Assembly: GCA_964434575.1 (NCBI GenBank) | Contig: CAYSWB010000009.1 | Location: 1 to 62,709, forward strand | DNA length: 62,709 bases | Direction of reading: 5' to 3' | Origin: DAORHV01 sp964434575 | GTDB taxonomy: Bacteria > Patescibacteriota > Gracilibacteria > Peribacterales > Peribacteraceae | Shown: in pieces, positions 50,337-59,347 of the stretch | How positions within the stretch are numbered: position 1 is the first letter of the stretch | How the letters are laid out: the number at the start of each line of letters is the position of its first letter | The notes under the pieces: model-generated | The model's database searches: none | What the model was told of the DNA's origin: nothing | Seen by the model: only the letters and a program-made list of their open reading frames with translations | Program-made: the position numbers and the translations under genes

Positions 50337-51299
50337 ATGCCGCAACGCAAGGAGGATCCGACATCGGAGACGGAATACAGCGTGCCGTGGCCCATGCGCC
50401 TCGATGCGTTCCTGACGCAACAGGAAGGCATGAAGAGCCGCTCGGCCGCGCAGAAGATGGTGAGCGAGGGCTTGGTGAAGGTGAACGGCAAGAAATGCGA
50501 GAAGCCCGGATGGATGCTGAAAGGCGGCGAAAAGGTGCAGGTGACCAATCAGGCGCCCGCCGACGTGGACTTGGGCGTGGAGTCCGACCTGAAGCTGAAC
50601 GTGCTGTTCGAGGACGACGATTGCATGGTGATCGAAAAACCGGCCGGCGTGGCCGTGCACCCGGGCACCGGCATGGCGCCGGGCGAGGTGACGCTCCTCC
50701 ACGCGCTGCAGCCCATGTTCAAGAAGCGCAAACTCCCCTTCTCTCCCGCCGAGGTGCTCGTGCACCGGCTGGACAAAGACACCACCGGCTGTCTGCTGGT
50801 GGCGCTGAACCCCAAGTCGCACCTGCGTCTGCAGAAGCAGTTCCAGGACCGCACCGTGGAAAAGTCGTACCTCACGCTGGTGGCCGGACTCCCCTCCCCC
50901 GCCACCGCGATGATCGACTCGCCCATCGGCCGCCATTCCACCAAGCGCACCACCATGTCGGTCCACCAACACAGCGGCGCGCGCGAGGCCCGCACCACGT
51001 ACCGCACGCTGGATTCCGGCGAGGGCGCGGCGCTGCTGGAATGCGACCTGCACACCGGCCGGACCCACCAGATCCGCGTGCACCTCACCAGCGTCGGCCA
51101 CCCGGTGCTGGGCGACAAGACCTATACCGCCAACAGGGCGCTGAACCTGGCCGAGGAACTCGGCATCGGATTCCTGTGCCTGCACGCGTGGAAGCTCAAG
51201 TTCGACGACGCCAAGGGCAAGCGGGTGGAGGTGGAATGCGACCTTCCCAAGAATTTTTCAGCGCTCTTGAAGAAGCTGGGGATGAAGGTGCCGCGGTAG
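50337..51299 (+). CDS. RluA/RluD-family pseudouridine synthase
   Basis: A 320-residue rRNA or tRNA uridine isomerase. An N-terminal S4 domain (MRLDAFLTQQEGMKSRSAAQ) precedes the catalytic domain with EKPAGVAVHPG, the catalytic Asp in LVHRLDKDTTGCLLVA and HTGRTHQIRVHL. The order fits RluD, but the exact target cannot be told. The ATG at 50337 is chosen by the 6-nt spacing to CATACT; the frame is open upstream through tyrS. Confidence 0.93.
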   Translation: MPQRKEDPTSETEYSVPWPMRLDAFLTQQEGMKSRSAAQKMVSEGLVKVNGKKCEKPGWMLKGGEKVQVTNQAPADVDLGVESDLKLNVLFEDDDCMVIEKPAGVAVHPGTGMAPGEVTLLHALQPMFKKRKLPFSPAEVLVHRLDKDTTGCLLVALNPKSHLRLQKQFQDRTVEKSYLTLVAGLPSPATAMIDSPIGRHSTKRTTMSVHQHSGAREARTTYRTLDSGEGAALLECDLHTGRTHQIRVHLTSVGHPVLGDKTYTANRALNLAEELGIGFLCLHAWKLKFDDAKGKRVEVECDLPKNFSALLKKLGMKVPR

Positions 51300-51304
51300 C
51301 GTCC

Positions 51305-51397
51305 GGATTCAGGGGAAGCAGGTGATTCAGGAGAGTCAGAAGAACGGCAAAAATGCTTTCGCCTGAATCCCCTGGTTCCCCTGACTCTCCTGAATCC
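51305..51397. repeat. 9-nt inverted repeat, two-armed copy
   Basis: Left arm GGATTCAGG, GGAAGCAGG, TGATTCAGG, AGAGTCAGA; right arm CCTGAATCC, CCTGGTTCC, CCTGACTCT, CCTGAATCC. The arms are complementary and would form a long stem. It fills the spacer between convergent genes and may be a terminator. Confidence 0.9.
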
Positions 51398-53136
51398 TAT
51401 TTCGTATACGTAATCGTATATTCCACCACGTCCAGGATCTCGCCGTCGGCGTTGCGCGAGACCACGCGGTAGACGTTCTTGCCCGGCTTCATGGTCGTGA
51501 GCTCCTCGGAGGCGATGTAGTTCCACGTCGTCTTGCCGGCAACGTACAGGGCCAGCGTGTAGCCGTTCACCGAGATGCTGGCGGTGTCGGCGGACGTGGT
51601 GCCCTCGATGACGGTCTCGGCGTCCGTGACTTCGGCGGCGGTGCCGGCCACCGGCGCGGTGACCTTCAGGGTGCCCGGGGTCAGCGGCGGATTCTGCTTC
51701 AGCGGCGGCTGCGAGGCGGCGCTGCTGGCCGTGGGCGTGGTGGGAGTGGTCGAGGTGCCGGCGGCGGCATCCACGATGATCGTGATGGTCGTGGGCGTAC
51801 TGCGGCGGCCGGATTCGTCGAAGGCGTAGATCGTGAACACGTTCGTGCCGCGGACCAAGTTGCCGATGCGCACGCTGGCCAGGTAGCTCCAGGTCTTGGC
51901 GCCGGGCTTAAAGAGCTGCAGCTTGTAGTCGTTCACCTGGATGCTGGCCGCGCCGTTCGGCGCTTCGCCGGTGATTTCGATTTCCTCCAACGCCGTCGTC
52001 AGCGTGCCGCCGGAGGCGACCGGCGACTTCATGCGCACCGGCTCGAACGGCTTGAGCTCCCGGACGACCGTGCGGTCGGCTTCTGCCAGCGTGATGCCCT
52101 GCGGGTCCTGGGCTTCCACGTGGATGACGGTGGTCTCCTGGTCGGCCAGCGCCAGGTCCAACGAGAACGTGCGGTCGGGCTTGATGGGCGCGTCGTAGCC
52201 GTTCACCAGCACGGTGCGGATGCGCTGGCTGACCTTGCCCGACACCGTGACGGATTTGGTGGCCACCTTGGCGCGGTTGGCCGGCGCAGAGACGGCGAGG
52301 TCCTCGCCCTCGGGCACCACGGCAAGCGCGCCGGACCCTACCGGGGCGGGCGTGGGCAGCACCATGGCGGACAACTGGGCGTAGCTCTTGGTCAGGAAGT
52401 CGTCCTTCAGCGTGTCGGCGGTGATGGGGTCGCGGAACGAGTACGGGTCCGCGCCGCCGGCGATCTGCGTCTTGGCGTCGTCGTTCAGGGTCAGCACCTG
52501 GCCTTCGCCGATGATCACCTGCGAGACGCCGCCGGCCCGGACGTTCTTCAGCTGGACCGTGAGGCCCACGCCGGAACTCTTGATGACCACGATCGCGCCG
52601 GCGGAAAGCATCACGCTGGCGTCGGCCGGGATGTCGGCCACGTACGACGCGGTGTTCACGCGGCGCAGGATGGCGCCGGAGTACACGGCCAAATTCGGCG
52701 TGGCGACCCACACGCGGCCGCTCTTGATGGTGAATTCCATCGCGGACTGCTGGCCGGTCACCTTGTCGCTGCGGTCCACGTGCACCTCGGTCGACTGGTC
52801 CAGGCGGATGCGGCTGCCGTCGAAGAACGCCAGCATGGCATGGCCGCCGGGCCGCGCGACGATGCCGTCGCCGGGATACACCTTCAGGTTGTTCTCGGCG
52901 CGCTGCAGGTCGCCTTTCTGGAGCGACACCTGCACCAGGTCGGAGTTGGGCTGTTCCATCGCCAGGACGGCGCCCGCTCCCCTGCCGACCGAATCGTCGA
53001 ACAAGGAGAACACGCGGTTGCCGAGGTACCAGATGATCAGCAACACCAGCGCGCCGATGATCAGGCGCAGCACATACCTGGGCCTCGGCTCGCTCGAGCC
53101 GAATGCTTGTCGCCGATGGCGCCTGCTCCTCAGCAT
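51397..53136 (-). CDS. membrane-anchored FecR-like protein with Ig-like repeats
   Basis: A 579-residue protein. A basic N terminus and one membrane segment (LRLIIGALVLLIIWYLGN) lead to a FecR-like region (about 65-190) with GDGIVARPGGHAMLAFFDGS and LDQSTEVHVDR. Two or three beta repeats follow (about 270-580; SVTVSGKVSQRIRTVLVNGY; IEITGEAPNGAASIQVNDY; TTSADTASISVNGYTLAL). Each repeat ends in an N-G/D-Y turn. A surface or cell-wall role is likely. TACTAT ends 8 nt before the ATG. Confidence 0.82.
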   Translation of the reverse strand: MLRSRRHRRQAFGSSEPRPRYVLRLIIGALVLLIIWYLGNRVFSLFDDSVGRGAGAVLAMEQPNSDLVQVSLQKGDLQRAENNLKVYPGDGIVARPGGHAMLAFFDGSRIRLDQSTEVHVDRSDKVTGQQSAMEFTIKSGRVWVATPNLAVYSGAILRRVNTASYVADIPADASVMLSAGAIVVIKSSGVGLTVQLKNVRAGGVSQVIIGEGQVLTLNDDAKTQIAGGADPYSFRDPITADTLKDDFLTKSYAQLSAMVLPTPAPVGSGALAVVPEGEDLAVSAPANRAKVATKSVTVSGKVSQRIRTVLVNGYDAPIKPDRTFSLDLALADQETTVIHVEAQDPQGITLAEADRTVVRELKPFEPVRMKSPVASGGTLTTALEEIEITGEAPNGAASIQVNDYKLQLFKPGAKTWSYLASVRIGNLVRGTNVFTIYAFDESGRRSTPTTITIIVDAAAGTSTTPTTPTASSAASQPPLKQNPPLTPGTLKVTAPVAGTAAEVTDAETVIEGTTSADTASISVNGYTLALYVAGKTTWNYIASEELTTMKPGKNVYRVVSRNADGEILDVVEYTITYTK

Positions 53137-53236
53137 GGCTGACGATAGTAAGCCCGTTTTCGCCGAAGATGCAAGATGCCGTACGGCAAAATAGCTGGCC
53201 CGTTTGTCCAGTGTGGTGGCTGGTATGTCCCGGACT

Positions 53237-54355
53237 TCAGCCCGACGTCACGCGCGACACCTCCTGGATGGTGGTCTTCTTGTCGGCGATGAGCTTCTTG
53301 CCCCAGTCCATCATGGTCAGGTATCCCTCCTTCTTGGCCGTCTCCATGATTTCGGTCGAGGTGGCCTGCATCAGGATCAGGTTGCGGATGGCCGGCGAAG
53401 CGATGAGCAATTCCGGCAGCGAGCACTGCCCGGTGTAGAAGCCCTTTTCGTTCAGCTCGTCGTGTTTTTCCAGCTCGTTGCGGATGTCGGGGTTGGTGGT
53501 GCGCACGAGGCGCTGGGCCAGCACGGCGCGGAGCGCGGGCGCGAACGTGTACGTGGACACGCCCATGGACAGCAGGCGCGGGATGGCTTCGATGGCGGAG
53601 TTGGTGTGCAGCGTGGCCAGCACCAAGTGACCCGTGAGAGCGGCGTCGATGGCGGTCTGGGCCGTTTCCTGGTCGCGGATTTCTCCGACCAGGATGATGT
53701 CGGGGTCATGACGGAGGATGGCGCGCAGGCCGGTGGCGAAGGTGTAGCCGTGCTCGGAGTCGATCTGACTCTGGATGATGTCCTTCAATTCGTATTCGAC
53801 CGGGTCCTCCAGGGTGATGATGTTACGGTCCTTGCCGGCCAGCGTGGAGAGCAGGGCGTACAGCGTGGTCGTCTTTCCGGAGCCGGTCGGACCCGTCACC
53901 AGGATCATGCCGTTGGGGAGTTCGGACAGCTCCATGAGCTTCTTCTTGATCTCCTCCGGGAAGCCCAGTTTTTCCAGCGGCACGATACCGCGCTGGGGGT
54001 CCAAGAAACGCAGCGTGAACGCCTCGCCGAAGCGGCTGGGCAAGCTGGCGACACGGACGTTGATGAGGCGGCCGAACGCCGGGAAGGTGTACTGGCCGTC
54101 CTGCGAGATGGTCTCGATGTTGAGCTTGAGCTTGGACTTGAACTTGATGCGGCGCTGGACCGTGAGGAAGTTCTCGTGGGTCATCTCGAACAGCTTCGTC
54201 AGGATGCCGAGTTCGCGCCATTCCACCTTCACCGCGTGCTTTTGCGGGTTGATGTGGATGTCGGAAATGCCGTTGCGGATCGCCTCCTGCTCCAGGGTGG
54301 AGAGCATTTCTTCTCCCTGCAGCGCGCTGATCTTTTTGACGTCTATTGTTGGCAT
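53237..54355 (-). CDS. PilB/GspE-like type IV pilus ATPase
   Basis: A 372-residue secretion ATPase. It has ILVTGPTGSGKTTTLYALL (Walker A), ITLEDPVEYEL (Asp box), LRHDPDIILVGEIRDQETA (Walker B) and LVLATLHTNSA (His box). The N-terminal domain (SDIHINPQKHAVKVEWR) is short, and the tetracysteine zinc motif of PilB (usually after AQRL) is missing: RLVRTTNPDIRN. PilT is an alternative reading. TATAAT ends 6 nt before the ATG at 54355; the frame runs on to 54673 over the divergent gene. Confidence 0.9.
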   Translation of the reverse strand: MPTIDVKKISALQGEEMLSTLEQEAIRNGISDIHINPQKHAVKVEWRELGILTKLFEMTHENFLTVQRRIKFKSKLKLNIETISQDGQYTFPAFGRLINVRVASLPSRFGEAFTLRFLDPQRGIVPLEKLGFPEEIKKKLMELSELPNGMILVTGPTGSGKTTTLYALLSTLAGKDRNIITLEDPVEYELKDIIQSQIDSEHGYTFATGLRAILRHDPDIILVGEIRDQETAQTAIDAALTGHLVLATLHTNSAIEAIPRLLSMGVSTYTFAPALRAVLAQRLVRTTNPDIRNELEKHDELNEKGFYTGQCSLPELLIASPAIRNLILMQATSTEIMETAKKEGYLTMMDWGKKLIADKKTTIQEVSRVTSG

Positions 54356-54415
54356 CGCATCATTATAGCATAAAACGGTCATTTCTGCTATACTGTCAGT
54401 ACATACCAAACACCC

Positions 54416-55162
54416 ATGCAGAACGCCCCAGAAGGACCCGGATCGTTCCCGTTCCCGGTCAGCGAAGACGCTCCGCCGCCGCGCGTTGAAGGCACCCCGA
54501 ATCCCGAAGCCGAACAGAAGGCCGGCGTGGATGTTCCGGCCGCCGCCGGCCGCCGCGTATCCGTGGTCGAGCAGTTCGTCCGCAACCGCCCCGACAGCCG
54601 CGGCGCCAAGTTCCTGGGCATCATGGACCGCATCGGCGCGTTGTTCAAAAACCCGCACCAGCAGCAGTCGCACTCCAACATCACCGTCCAGCGCGGCATG
54701 TCGCTCTACGCCCTGCTCGGCGCCATCCTGGGCCGCCGTCCGGAAGACGTGGCCGTCGAACGTCTGACCGGCTCTCCGGTTGACAGCAATGCAGTCCCCC
54801 TCTTCCCGGTCAGCGAGTCCCAGCAGCCGGCGACTTCGGTGGAAACCCAGGGAAATCAGGTTCTTCCAAATCTTCCCGCCTCTGAGGTCACGCGCCGGTT
54901 CTCCGTGCTCGCAAGCGAGCTAACAGCCATGAACATGATGGGACGCCAAGTCACGACTCAGCCGCCGAACCAGATGACCGTGGACATTATTCGGGCAGGT
55001 TTCACCTACCGTTTCACTTATCAGCCGAACGGCTCCATCCAGGTTTCTGAAACCCGCACGCTGCCGCCGGATGGTCGCCGAACAGCGACGCGACAGCTGG
55101 AGCCCATGCGGCATTGGGATGCCCGGCAGTTCGCTCGCGTCGTGGATCCGTCGCAGAACTAG
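54416..55162 (+). CDS. hypothetical protein with disordered N terminus
   Basis: A 248-residue soluble protein. Residues 1-50 are Pro/Glu-rich and probably disordered. ERFVRN-like helices (VSVVEQFVRNRPDSRGAKFL; MSLYALLGAILGRRPED) follow, then a C-terminal part with FTYRFTYQPNGSIQVSETRT. No family recognised. The -10 TGC TATACT gives a leader of about 25 nt. It diverges from the pilus ATPase gene and overlaps nadK by 4 bases at its 3' end. Confidence 0.65.
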   Translation: MQNAPEGPGSFPFPVSEDAPPPRVEGTPNPEAEQKAGVDVPAAAGRRVSVVEQFVRNRPDSRGAKFLGIMDRIGALFKNPHQQQSHSNITVQRGMSLYALLGAILGRRPEDVAVERLTGSPVDSNAVPLFPVSESQQPATSVETQGNQVLPNLPASEVTRRFSVLASELTAMNMMGRQVTTQPPNQMTVDIIRAGFTYRFTYQPNGSIQVSETRTLPPDGRRTATRQLEPMRHWDARQFARVVDPSQN

Positions 55163-56040
55163 AAGCCTTCGCCCCACTTGAGCTTGCTGCGCAATGTTTC
55201 GAAGAACGTGTCGTCTTTGCGGCGCAGGAAATGCACCGACTGCGGCGAGATGCGCGCTTCCACGCGGTCATCGCGCTTCAGCGTGACATAACTCTGGCCG
55301 TCCAGCGTCAGGCTGACCTGCACGTCGGAGAATTTGTTCTGCTTGGTGAAGATGGTCACTTCGATCACCTGGTCCGACGGGAGCACGAGCGGCTTCTGGG
55401 AAAAGCTGTGCGGATTGATGGGCGTGAGGATGGTGGCGTAGAGCTGCGGGTGCACCACGGGTCCGCCGGCGGCCAGCGAGTAGGCGGTTGAGCCGGTGGG
55501 AGTGGCGATGATCACGCCGTCGGCGTGGAACGTGGTCAGCGGCTCCCCGTTCACGGTGGTGCGCAGGTCGATGAGGCGTGAGATGGCGCCCTGCGAGATG
55601 ACGGCCTCGTTCAGGACCCGGCCGCGGAACAGTTCCTTCTTGCCGCGCCTGGCGATGATTTCCAGCATGCCGCGGCGTTCCACGATCCCCTTCCCCGCCA
55701 GCAGCTGCGGAATGAGCTTGGGCGCCTCGTCCACCGACATCTCGGACAGGAATCCGACCGTGCCGCGGTTCACGCTGAGAAGCGGCACCTTCAGGTCCGG
55801 GTTCTCGCGCACGGTGCGCAGGATGGTGCCGTCTCCTCCCACGACCACCAGCAGGTCGATGTCTTCGGGTTTCTTGTAGCAGCCGTTACGCTTGAGCGAC
55901 GGCATCTGGCAACGCTGCGGGTCCAACAGCAGCTTGGCACCCGTCTTCATGATCGTTTCGGCCACTTTTTTCACCCCCTCATCCTTCTCCGCCAGGTCGG
56001 ACCGCGCGGTCAGGCCGATGGTCTTGTAGTGGAGGTTCAC
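55159..56040 (-). CDS. nadK: NAD kinase
   Basis: A 293-residue enzyme that phosphorylates NAD to NADP. LLVVVGGDGTILRTVRENPD is the catalytic GGDG motif, VNRGTVGFLSEM and ADGVIIATPTGSTAYSLAAGGP the substrate site. I place the start at the GTG at 56040 because TGG TAGGCT ends 6 nt upstream of it, as in the leaderless genes here; the ATG two codons earlier (56046) directly abuts the -10 and would lie before the predicted transcript start. NADP made here would serve QueF. Confidence 0.93.
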   Translation of the reverse strand: MNLHYKTIGLTARSDLAEKDEGVKKVAETIMKTGAKLLLDPQRCQMPSLKRNGCYKKPEDIDLLVVVGGDGTILRTVRENPDLKVPLLSVNRGTVGFLSEMSVDEAPKLIPQLLAGKGIVERRGMLEIIARRGKKELFRGRVLNEAVISQGAISRLIDLRTTVNGEPLTTFHADGVIIATPTGSTAYSLAAGGPVVHPQLYATILTPINPHSFSQKPLVLPSDQVIEVTIFTKQNKFSDVQVSLTLDGQSYVTLKRDDRVEARISPQSVHFLRRKDDTFFETLRSKLKWGEGF

Positions 56041-56177
56041 GGACATAGCCTACCACGTCCGTGCCGCAGAGCCGCGTTTCCGTGCATCCGGCTGCCACGC
56101 GGATGGCTTGCATAAGCGGTTATTCCGCCGAATGAAGGGGGGTGACAACGGGGTGTGTTTTTGGTAGGCTGTGGCCG

Positions 56178-56771
56178 ATGTTCGAGAAGCTGATCCGCGG
56201 CCTGAAATCGATGGAACTCGAAGACCAAATCCTTCACGCCGGAGCGCTCGTGACGGCGGTCGGAGTGTTCTTCCCGTGGTTCGGCGACCAGCGTTTCGGC
56301 ACGTCGTCGGTCAGCTCGGGTTTCGACTACTACACCGGATACATCGGCTGGATCGTCTTCCTCATCCAGCTCTTCATCATCTTGAGCACCGTGTCGCCCA
56401 TGCTGGGCGGACCGGTGATCGTGAAGAAGTCCATGCGCGCCACGGTCCGCCTGGCGCTGTGCTGCGTGACGAGCATCCTGCTCGCCGCCGCGTTCAGCGT
56501 GCTGCTTCGCGTGACATTCGAGATCTCCAGCGCGGATATCCGCATGGGCATTTACCTGTCGCTCGTGGGCAGCTTCGTTTCCCTGCTGTACGCTTTCCTG
56601 CGCCATCAGCAGCACGAGCGCAGCAAGGTGCACGAACTGTTCCATCATCCCGACGAGAGCGCTGCCGCCAAGAAGCGCGCGCCGTCCTCGCCCGAGCCGG
56701 ACACCGACGCTCCCCCGCCCCCGCCTCCCCCGCCGCCGCTGCAACCCGAGGACCATAACCTCTTCACCTGA
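56178..56771 (+). CDS. hypothetical membrane protein with poly-proline tail
   Basis: A 197-residue protein with four hydrophobic segments (ILHAGALVTAVGVFFPWF; GWIVFLIQLFIILSTVS; LALCCVTSILLAAAFSVLL; GIYLSLVGSFVSLLYAFL) and a cytoplasmic tail containing ten prolines in a row near SPEPDTDAP. No family recognised. TGG TAGGCT ends 7 nt before the ATG, the same element as the nadK promoter on the other strand. The 56774 gene starts 2 bases after the stop. Confidence 0.68.
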   Translation: MFEKLIRGLKSMELEDQILHAGALVTAVGVFFPWFGDQRFGTSSVSSGFDYYTGYIGWIVFLIQLFIILSTVSPMLGGPVIVKKSMRATVRLALCCVTSILLAAAFSVLLRVTFEISSADIRMGIYLSLVGSFVSLLYAFLRHQQHERSKVHELFHHPDESAAAKKRAPSSPEPDTDAPPPPPPPPPLQPEDHNLFT

Positions 56772-56773
56772 TC

Positions 56774-57190
56774 ATGTTCGAACCGCAATCCGCCCCCGCT
56801 CCGGCTCCGTCGGCCTCCGCCCCCGTCCCCGCTCCTACTCCGGTTCCCGCCCAGGTTCCGGGCGAGCCGCGCAAATACAAGGACGATGATCTGGTGTACG
56901 TCGACCCCGAAACCCGCACGGTCGTGGGTTTGGTGGAGTGGAGCAAAAACGACAAGCCGAAATCCAAGAACTACGTCCCGCCCGCGCCGAAGGAAGAGCC
57001 GGTGGGCAAGGACGGCAAGAAAAAAGGGTCGCGCGGCGGCGGCTGGCACCGCAAGCACTACCCGTGGGGCACGTACCGCAGCATGAAGCGCATCTACAAG
57101 CTGGAGGGCAAGATGAAGGACGCCGAGCCGAACCGCACGCTGGAGGAAGTGCTGCCGAAGGCGCTGAGCCAGGCGTTTTGGAACGACTAA
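56774..57190 (+). CDS. hypothetical basic protein with Pro/Ala linker
   Basis: A 138-residue protein whose first 30 residues are Pro/Ala low complexity (APAPAPSASAPVPAPTPVPA). The rest is charged: KYKDDDLVYVDPETRTVVGL, KKGSRGGGWHRKHYPWGTYR and a helical end KMKDAEPNRTLEEVLPKAL. Possibly nucleic-acid binding, by its basic Trp/His/Arg patch only. Coupled to the preceding membrane protein gene. Confidence 0.65.
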   Translation: MFEPQSAPAPAPSASAPVPAPTPVPAQVPGEPRKYKDDDLVYVDPETRTVVGLVEWSKNDKPKSKNYVPPAPKEEPVGKDGKKKGSRGGGWHRKHYPWGTYRSMKRIYKLEGKMKDAEPNRTLEEVLPKALSQAFWND

Positions 57191-57281
57191 GGATTCAGGA
57201 GAAGCAGAAGAGTCAGAGGAGTCAGGGGAAGGATTTTGCAAATCCCCTGCACCCCCTGTTTCACCTGACTCCCCTGAATCC
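57191..57281. repeat. 9-nt inverted repeat, two-armed copy
   Basis: Left arm GGATTCAGG, AGAAGCAGA, AGAGTCAGA, GGAGTCAGG; right arm CCTGCACCC, CCTGTTTCA, CCTGACTCC, CCTGAATCC. It lies between the 56774 gene and fbp, which converge, and has the same layout as the copy at 51305. Confidence 0.9.
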
Positions 57282-57304
57282 TTTGTATCATTGCAGCTGC
57301 TTCC

Positions 57305-58246
57305 TTAGGCCTTCCCCGTGCTCAGCACCTTCGCCACGCGGGCGACCTCTTTCTTGGCGCCGATGATCAGCGGCGTGCGCTGGTCCACGTCGTGGATCTT
57401 CACGTCCAGCACGCTGGTTTTGCCGTCGCTGCTGCAGCCGCCGGCCTGTTCCATCAGCAGCGCGAAGGGGCCGCACTCGAACAGTAACCGAAGCTTGCCG
57501 TTGGGGTACTTGCTGCCGCCGATGTTCGTGAAGATGCCGGCGCCCTTGATGAGCATGTGATGGATGTCCGGGACCATGCCGCCCGAGTACCGCAGCGTAT
57601 GGCCTTCGTCGAGCCACATGTTCATCATCGTGCGGTAGTTGGGCGTGTCGACCACCGCGCGCAGGTTGCCCGGCGCGTAGGTCTTCACTTCGTCGCGCAT
57701 GGTCAGGTTCTTCTGCAGCAGAATGAACTCGCCGACTTCGTTCAAGTAAAAGGCATGCACGCCCTTGCCGGTCGTGTAGACCAAAATGGTGCGCGGTCCG
57801 TAGACCACGTACAACGCGGCCACCTGGTCGCGCGGCGTCTTCCCCATGATGTCGCCCTTCTCGTAGATGCCGAAAATGGAACCGATCGCCAGGTTGGCGT
57901 CCACCAGCGACGAGCCGTCGAGCGGATCGAACACCACCAGGTATTTGCCGTCGTCGTTCAGCTCCTGGATCATCGCCTCCTCTTCGGATGCGATGCTGTG
58001 CACCAGGCGGCTCTCGCAGAGCTCGCCCTTGATGATGTTGTTGCTCAGCACGTCGAGCTTGAGCTGCTCCTCGCCGAACGTATTGGCCGAACCGGCCAGA
58101 CCCAGGTCGGTGGTGCGGATGGCGTTGTGGACGTACTTGCAGCCGCGCGAGATATCCAAGATGAGGTGGCGCAGCGAGTCGGGCGCGCCGCCCGCGAACA
58201 GGTGGTGGTTCAGCGAGACGCGCGACGGGAGGATGCAGGTTGCCAT
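57305..58246 (-). CDS. fbp: fructose-1,6-bisphosphatase class I
   Basis: A 313-residue gluconeogenic enzyme. VVFDPLDGSSLVDANLAIGS is the metal-binding DPLDGSS motif; SIASEEEAMIQ precedes it, and ECGPFALLMEQAGGCSSDGK is the C-terminal substrate/metal part. The first residues MATCILPSRVSLNHHLFAGG look normal. It starts 18 bases after gap, with no separate -10 seen, so the two form an operon. With gap and pgk it indicates carbon flow towards hexose phosphates. Confidence 0.95.
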   Translation of the reverse strand: MATCILPSRVSLNHHLFAGGAPDSLRHLILDISRGCKYVHNAIRTTDLGLAGSANTFGEEQLKLDVLSNNIIKGELCESRLVHSIASEEEAMIQELNDDGKYLVVFDPLDGSSLVDANLAIGSIFGIYEKGDIMGKTPRDQVAALYVVYGPRTILVYTTGKGVHAFYLNEVGEFILLQKNLTMRDEVKTYAPGNLRAVVDTPNYRTMMNMWLDEGHTLRYSGGMVPDIHHMLIKGAGIFTNIGGSKYPNGKLRLLFECGPFALLMEQAGGCSSDGKTSVLDVKIHDVDQRTPLIIGAKKEVARVAKVLSTGKA

Positions 58247-58264
58247 GAGGAAAACCGGAAGGAA

Positions 58265-59275
58265 TTACAGCATGCCGCCGACGCGGTTCACGATTTCGGT
58301 CACGCGCATCGCGTAGCCCCACTCGTTGTCGTACCAGCTCAGCAGCTGGACGAGCGTGCCGTCGATGACGGCGGTGGAGTCCATGTCGACGGTGCTCGAG
58401 TGAGAATCCGACACGAAGTCGGCCGACACCAGCTGGTCTTTTTCGATGCCCAGGATGCCCTTCAGCGGGCCGTTGGCGGCGGCGGTGAGCGCGGCGTGGA
58501 CTTCGTCCACCGTGGTCTTGCGCTTCACTTCCATGGCCAGGTACGCGGCCGACACGTTCGGCACCGGCACGCGCAGCGCCATGCCGTCGATCTTGCCCTG
58601 CAGGTGCGGGAAGATCTTGGCGCAGGCCTTCACCGCGCCGGTGGTCGACGGGATGATGGACAACGCGGCGGCGCGGGCGATGCGCACCTTGGAGCTGTCG
58701 GTGGAGTTGTCCAGCAGGTTCTGCGACGTGGTGTACGCGTGCGTGGTGCACACGAGGCCCTTGAGAATGCCGAATTTCTCATCCAGCACCTTCATGACCG
58801 GTGCGATGCAGTTGGTGGTGCACGATGCCGCGCTGACGATGGGCAGGGCCTTTTCGAGCTGTTCGTCGTTCACGCCGCGCACGATCATGGTCAGGTCGTC
58901 TTTGGCGGGCGCGGTGATCACGACGGCCTTGGCGCCGGCGTCCAAGTGCGGCTGGGCGAGTTCGCGGGTGCGGAACTTGCCGCTGGCTTCCACCACCACG
59001 TCCACCTTCAGCTTCTTCCACGGACACTTGCCCGGATCGCGCTCGCGGATGACCTGCACCGGCTTGCCGTTGACCATCAGGTGATCGCCGTCCACTTCCA
59101 CCTGGCCGCCGAAGCGCCCGTGGAGCGTGTCGTACTTCAGCAAATACTCGCGCATCTTGGCGTCGCTGGACGCGTTGATGGCGACGACTTGGACTTCGGA
59201 ACCGAAATGTTCGAGTAATTGGCGATGAACGATCCGTCCGATGCGTCCATAGCCGTTGATGGCGACGTTCAACAT
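58265..59275 (-). CDS. gap: glyceraldehyde-3-phosphate dehydrogenase
   Basis: A 336-residue enzyme of glycolysis/gluconeogenesis. It has MLNVAINGYGRIGRIVHRQ (NAD binding), the catalytic SAASCTTNCIAPVMKVL, and HAYTTSQNLLDNST and SWYDNEWGYAMRV for phosphate and substrate sites. I start at 59275 because TATCAT ends 6 nt upstream and the Rossmann fold begins at once; the frame opens five codons earlier (MYHPL). Confidence 0.97.
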   Translation of the reverse strand: MLNVAINGYGRIGRIVHRQLLEHFGSEVQVVAINASSDAKMREYLLKYDTLHGRFGGQVEVDGDHLMVNGKPVQVIRERDPGKCPWKKLKVDVVVEASGKFRTRELAQPHLDAGAKAVVITAPAKDDLTMIVRGVNDEQLEKALPIVSAASCTTNCIAPVMKVLDEKFGILKGLVCTTHAYTTSQNLLDNSTDSSKVRIARAAALSIIPSTTGAVKACAKIFPHLQGKIDGMALRVPVPNVSAAYLAMEVKRKTTVDEVHAALTAAANGPLKGILGIEKDQLVSADFVSDSHSSTVDMDSTAVIDGTLVQLLSWYDNEWGYAMRVTEIVNRVGGML

Positions 59276-59347
59276 GAGTGGATGATACACGAAACGGATT
59301 ACGGTTCAATAAAGGCCGTTTGTGGCTCGTACAGGGGCAAAAACGAC

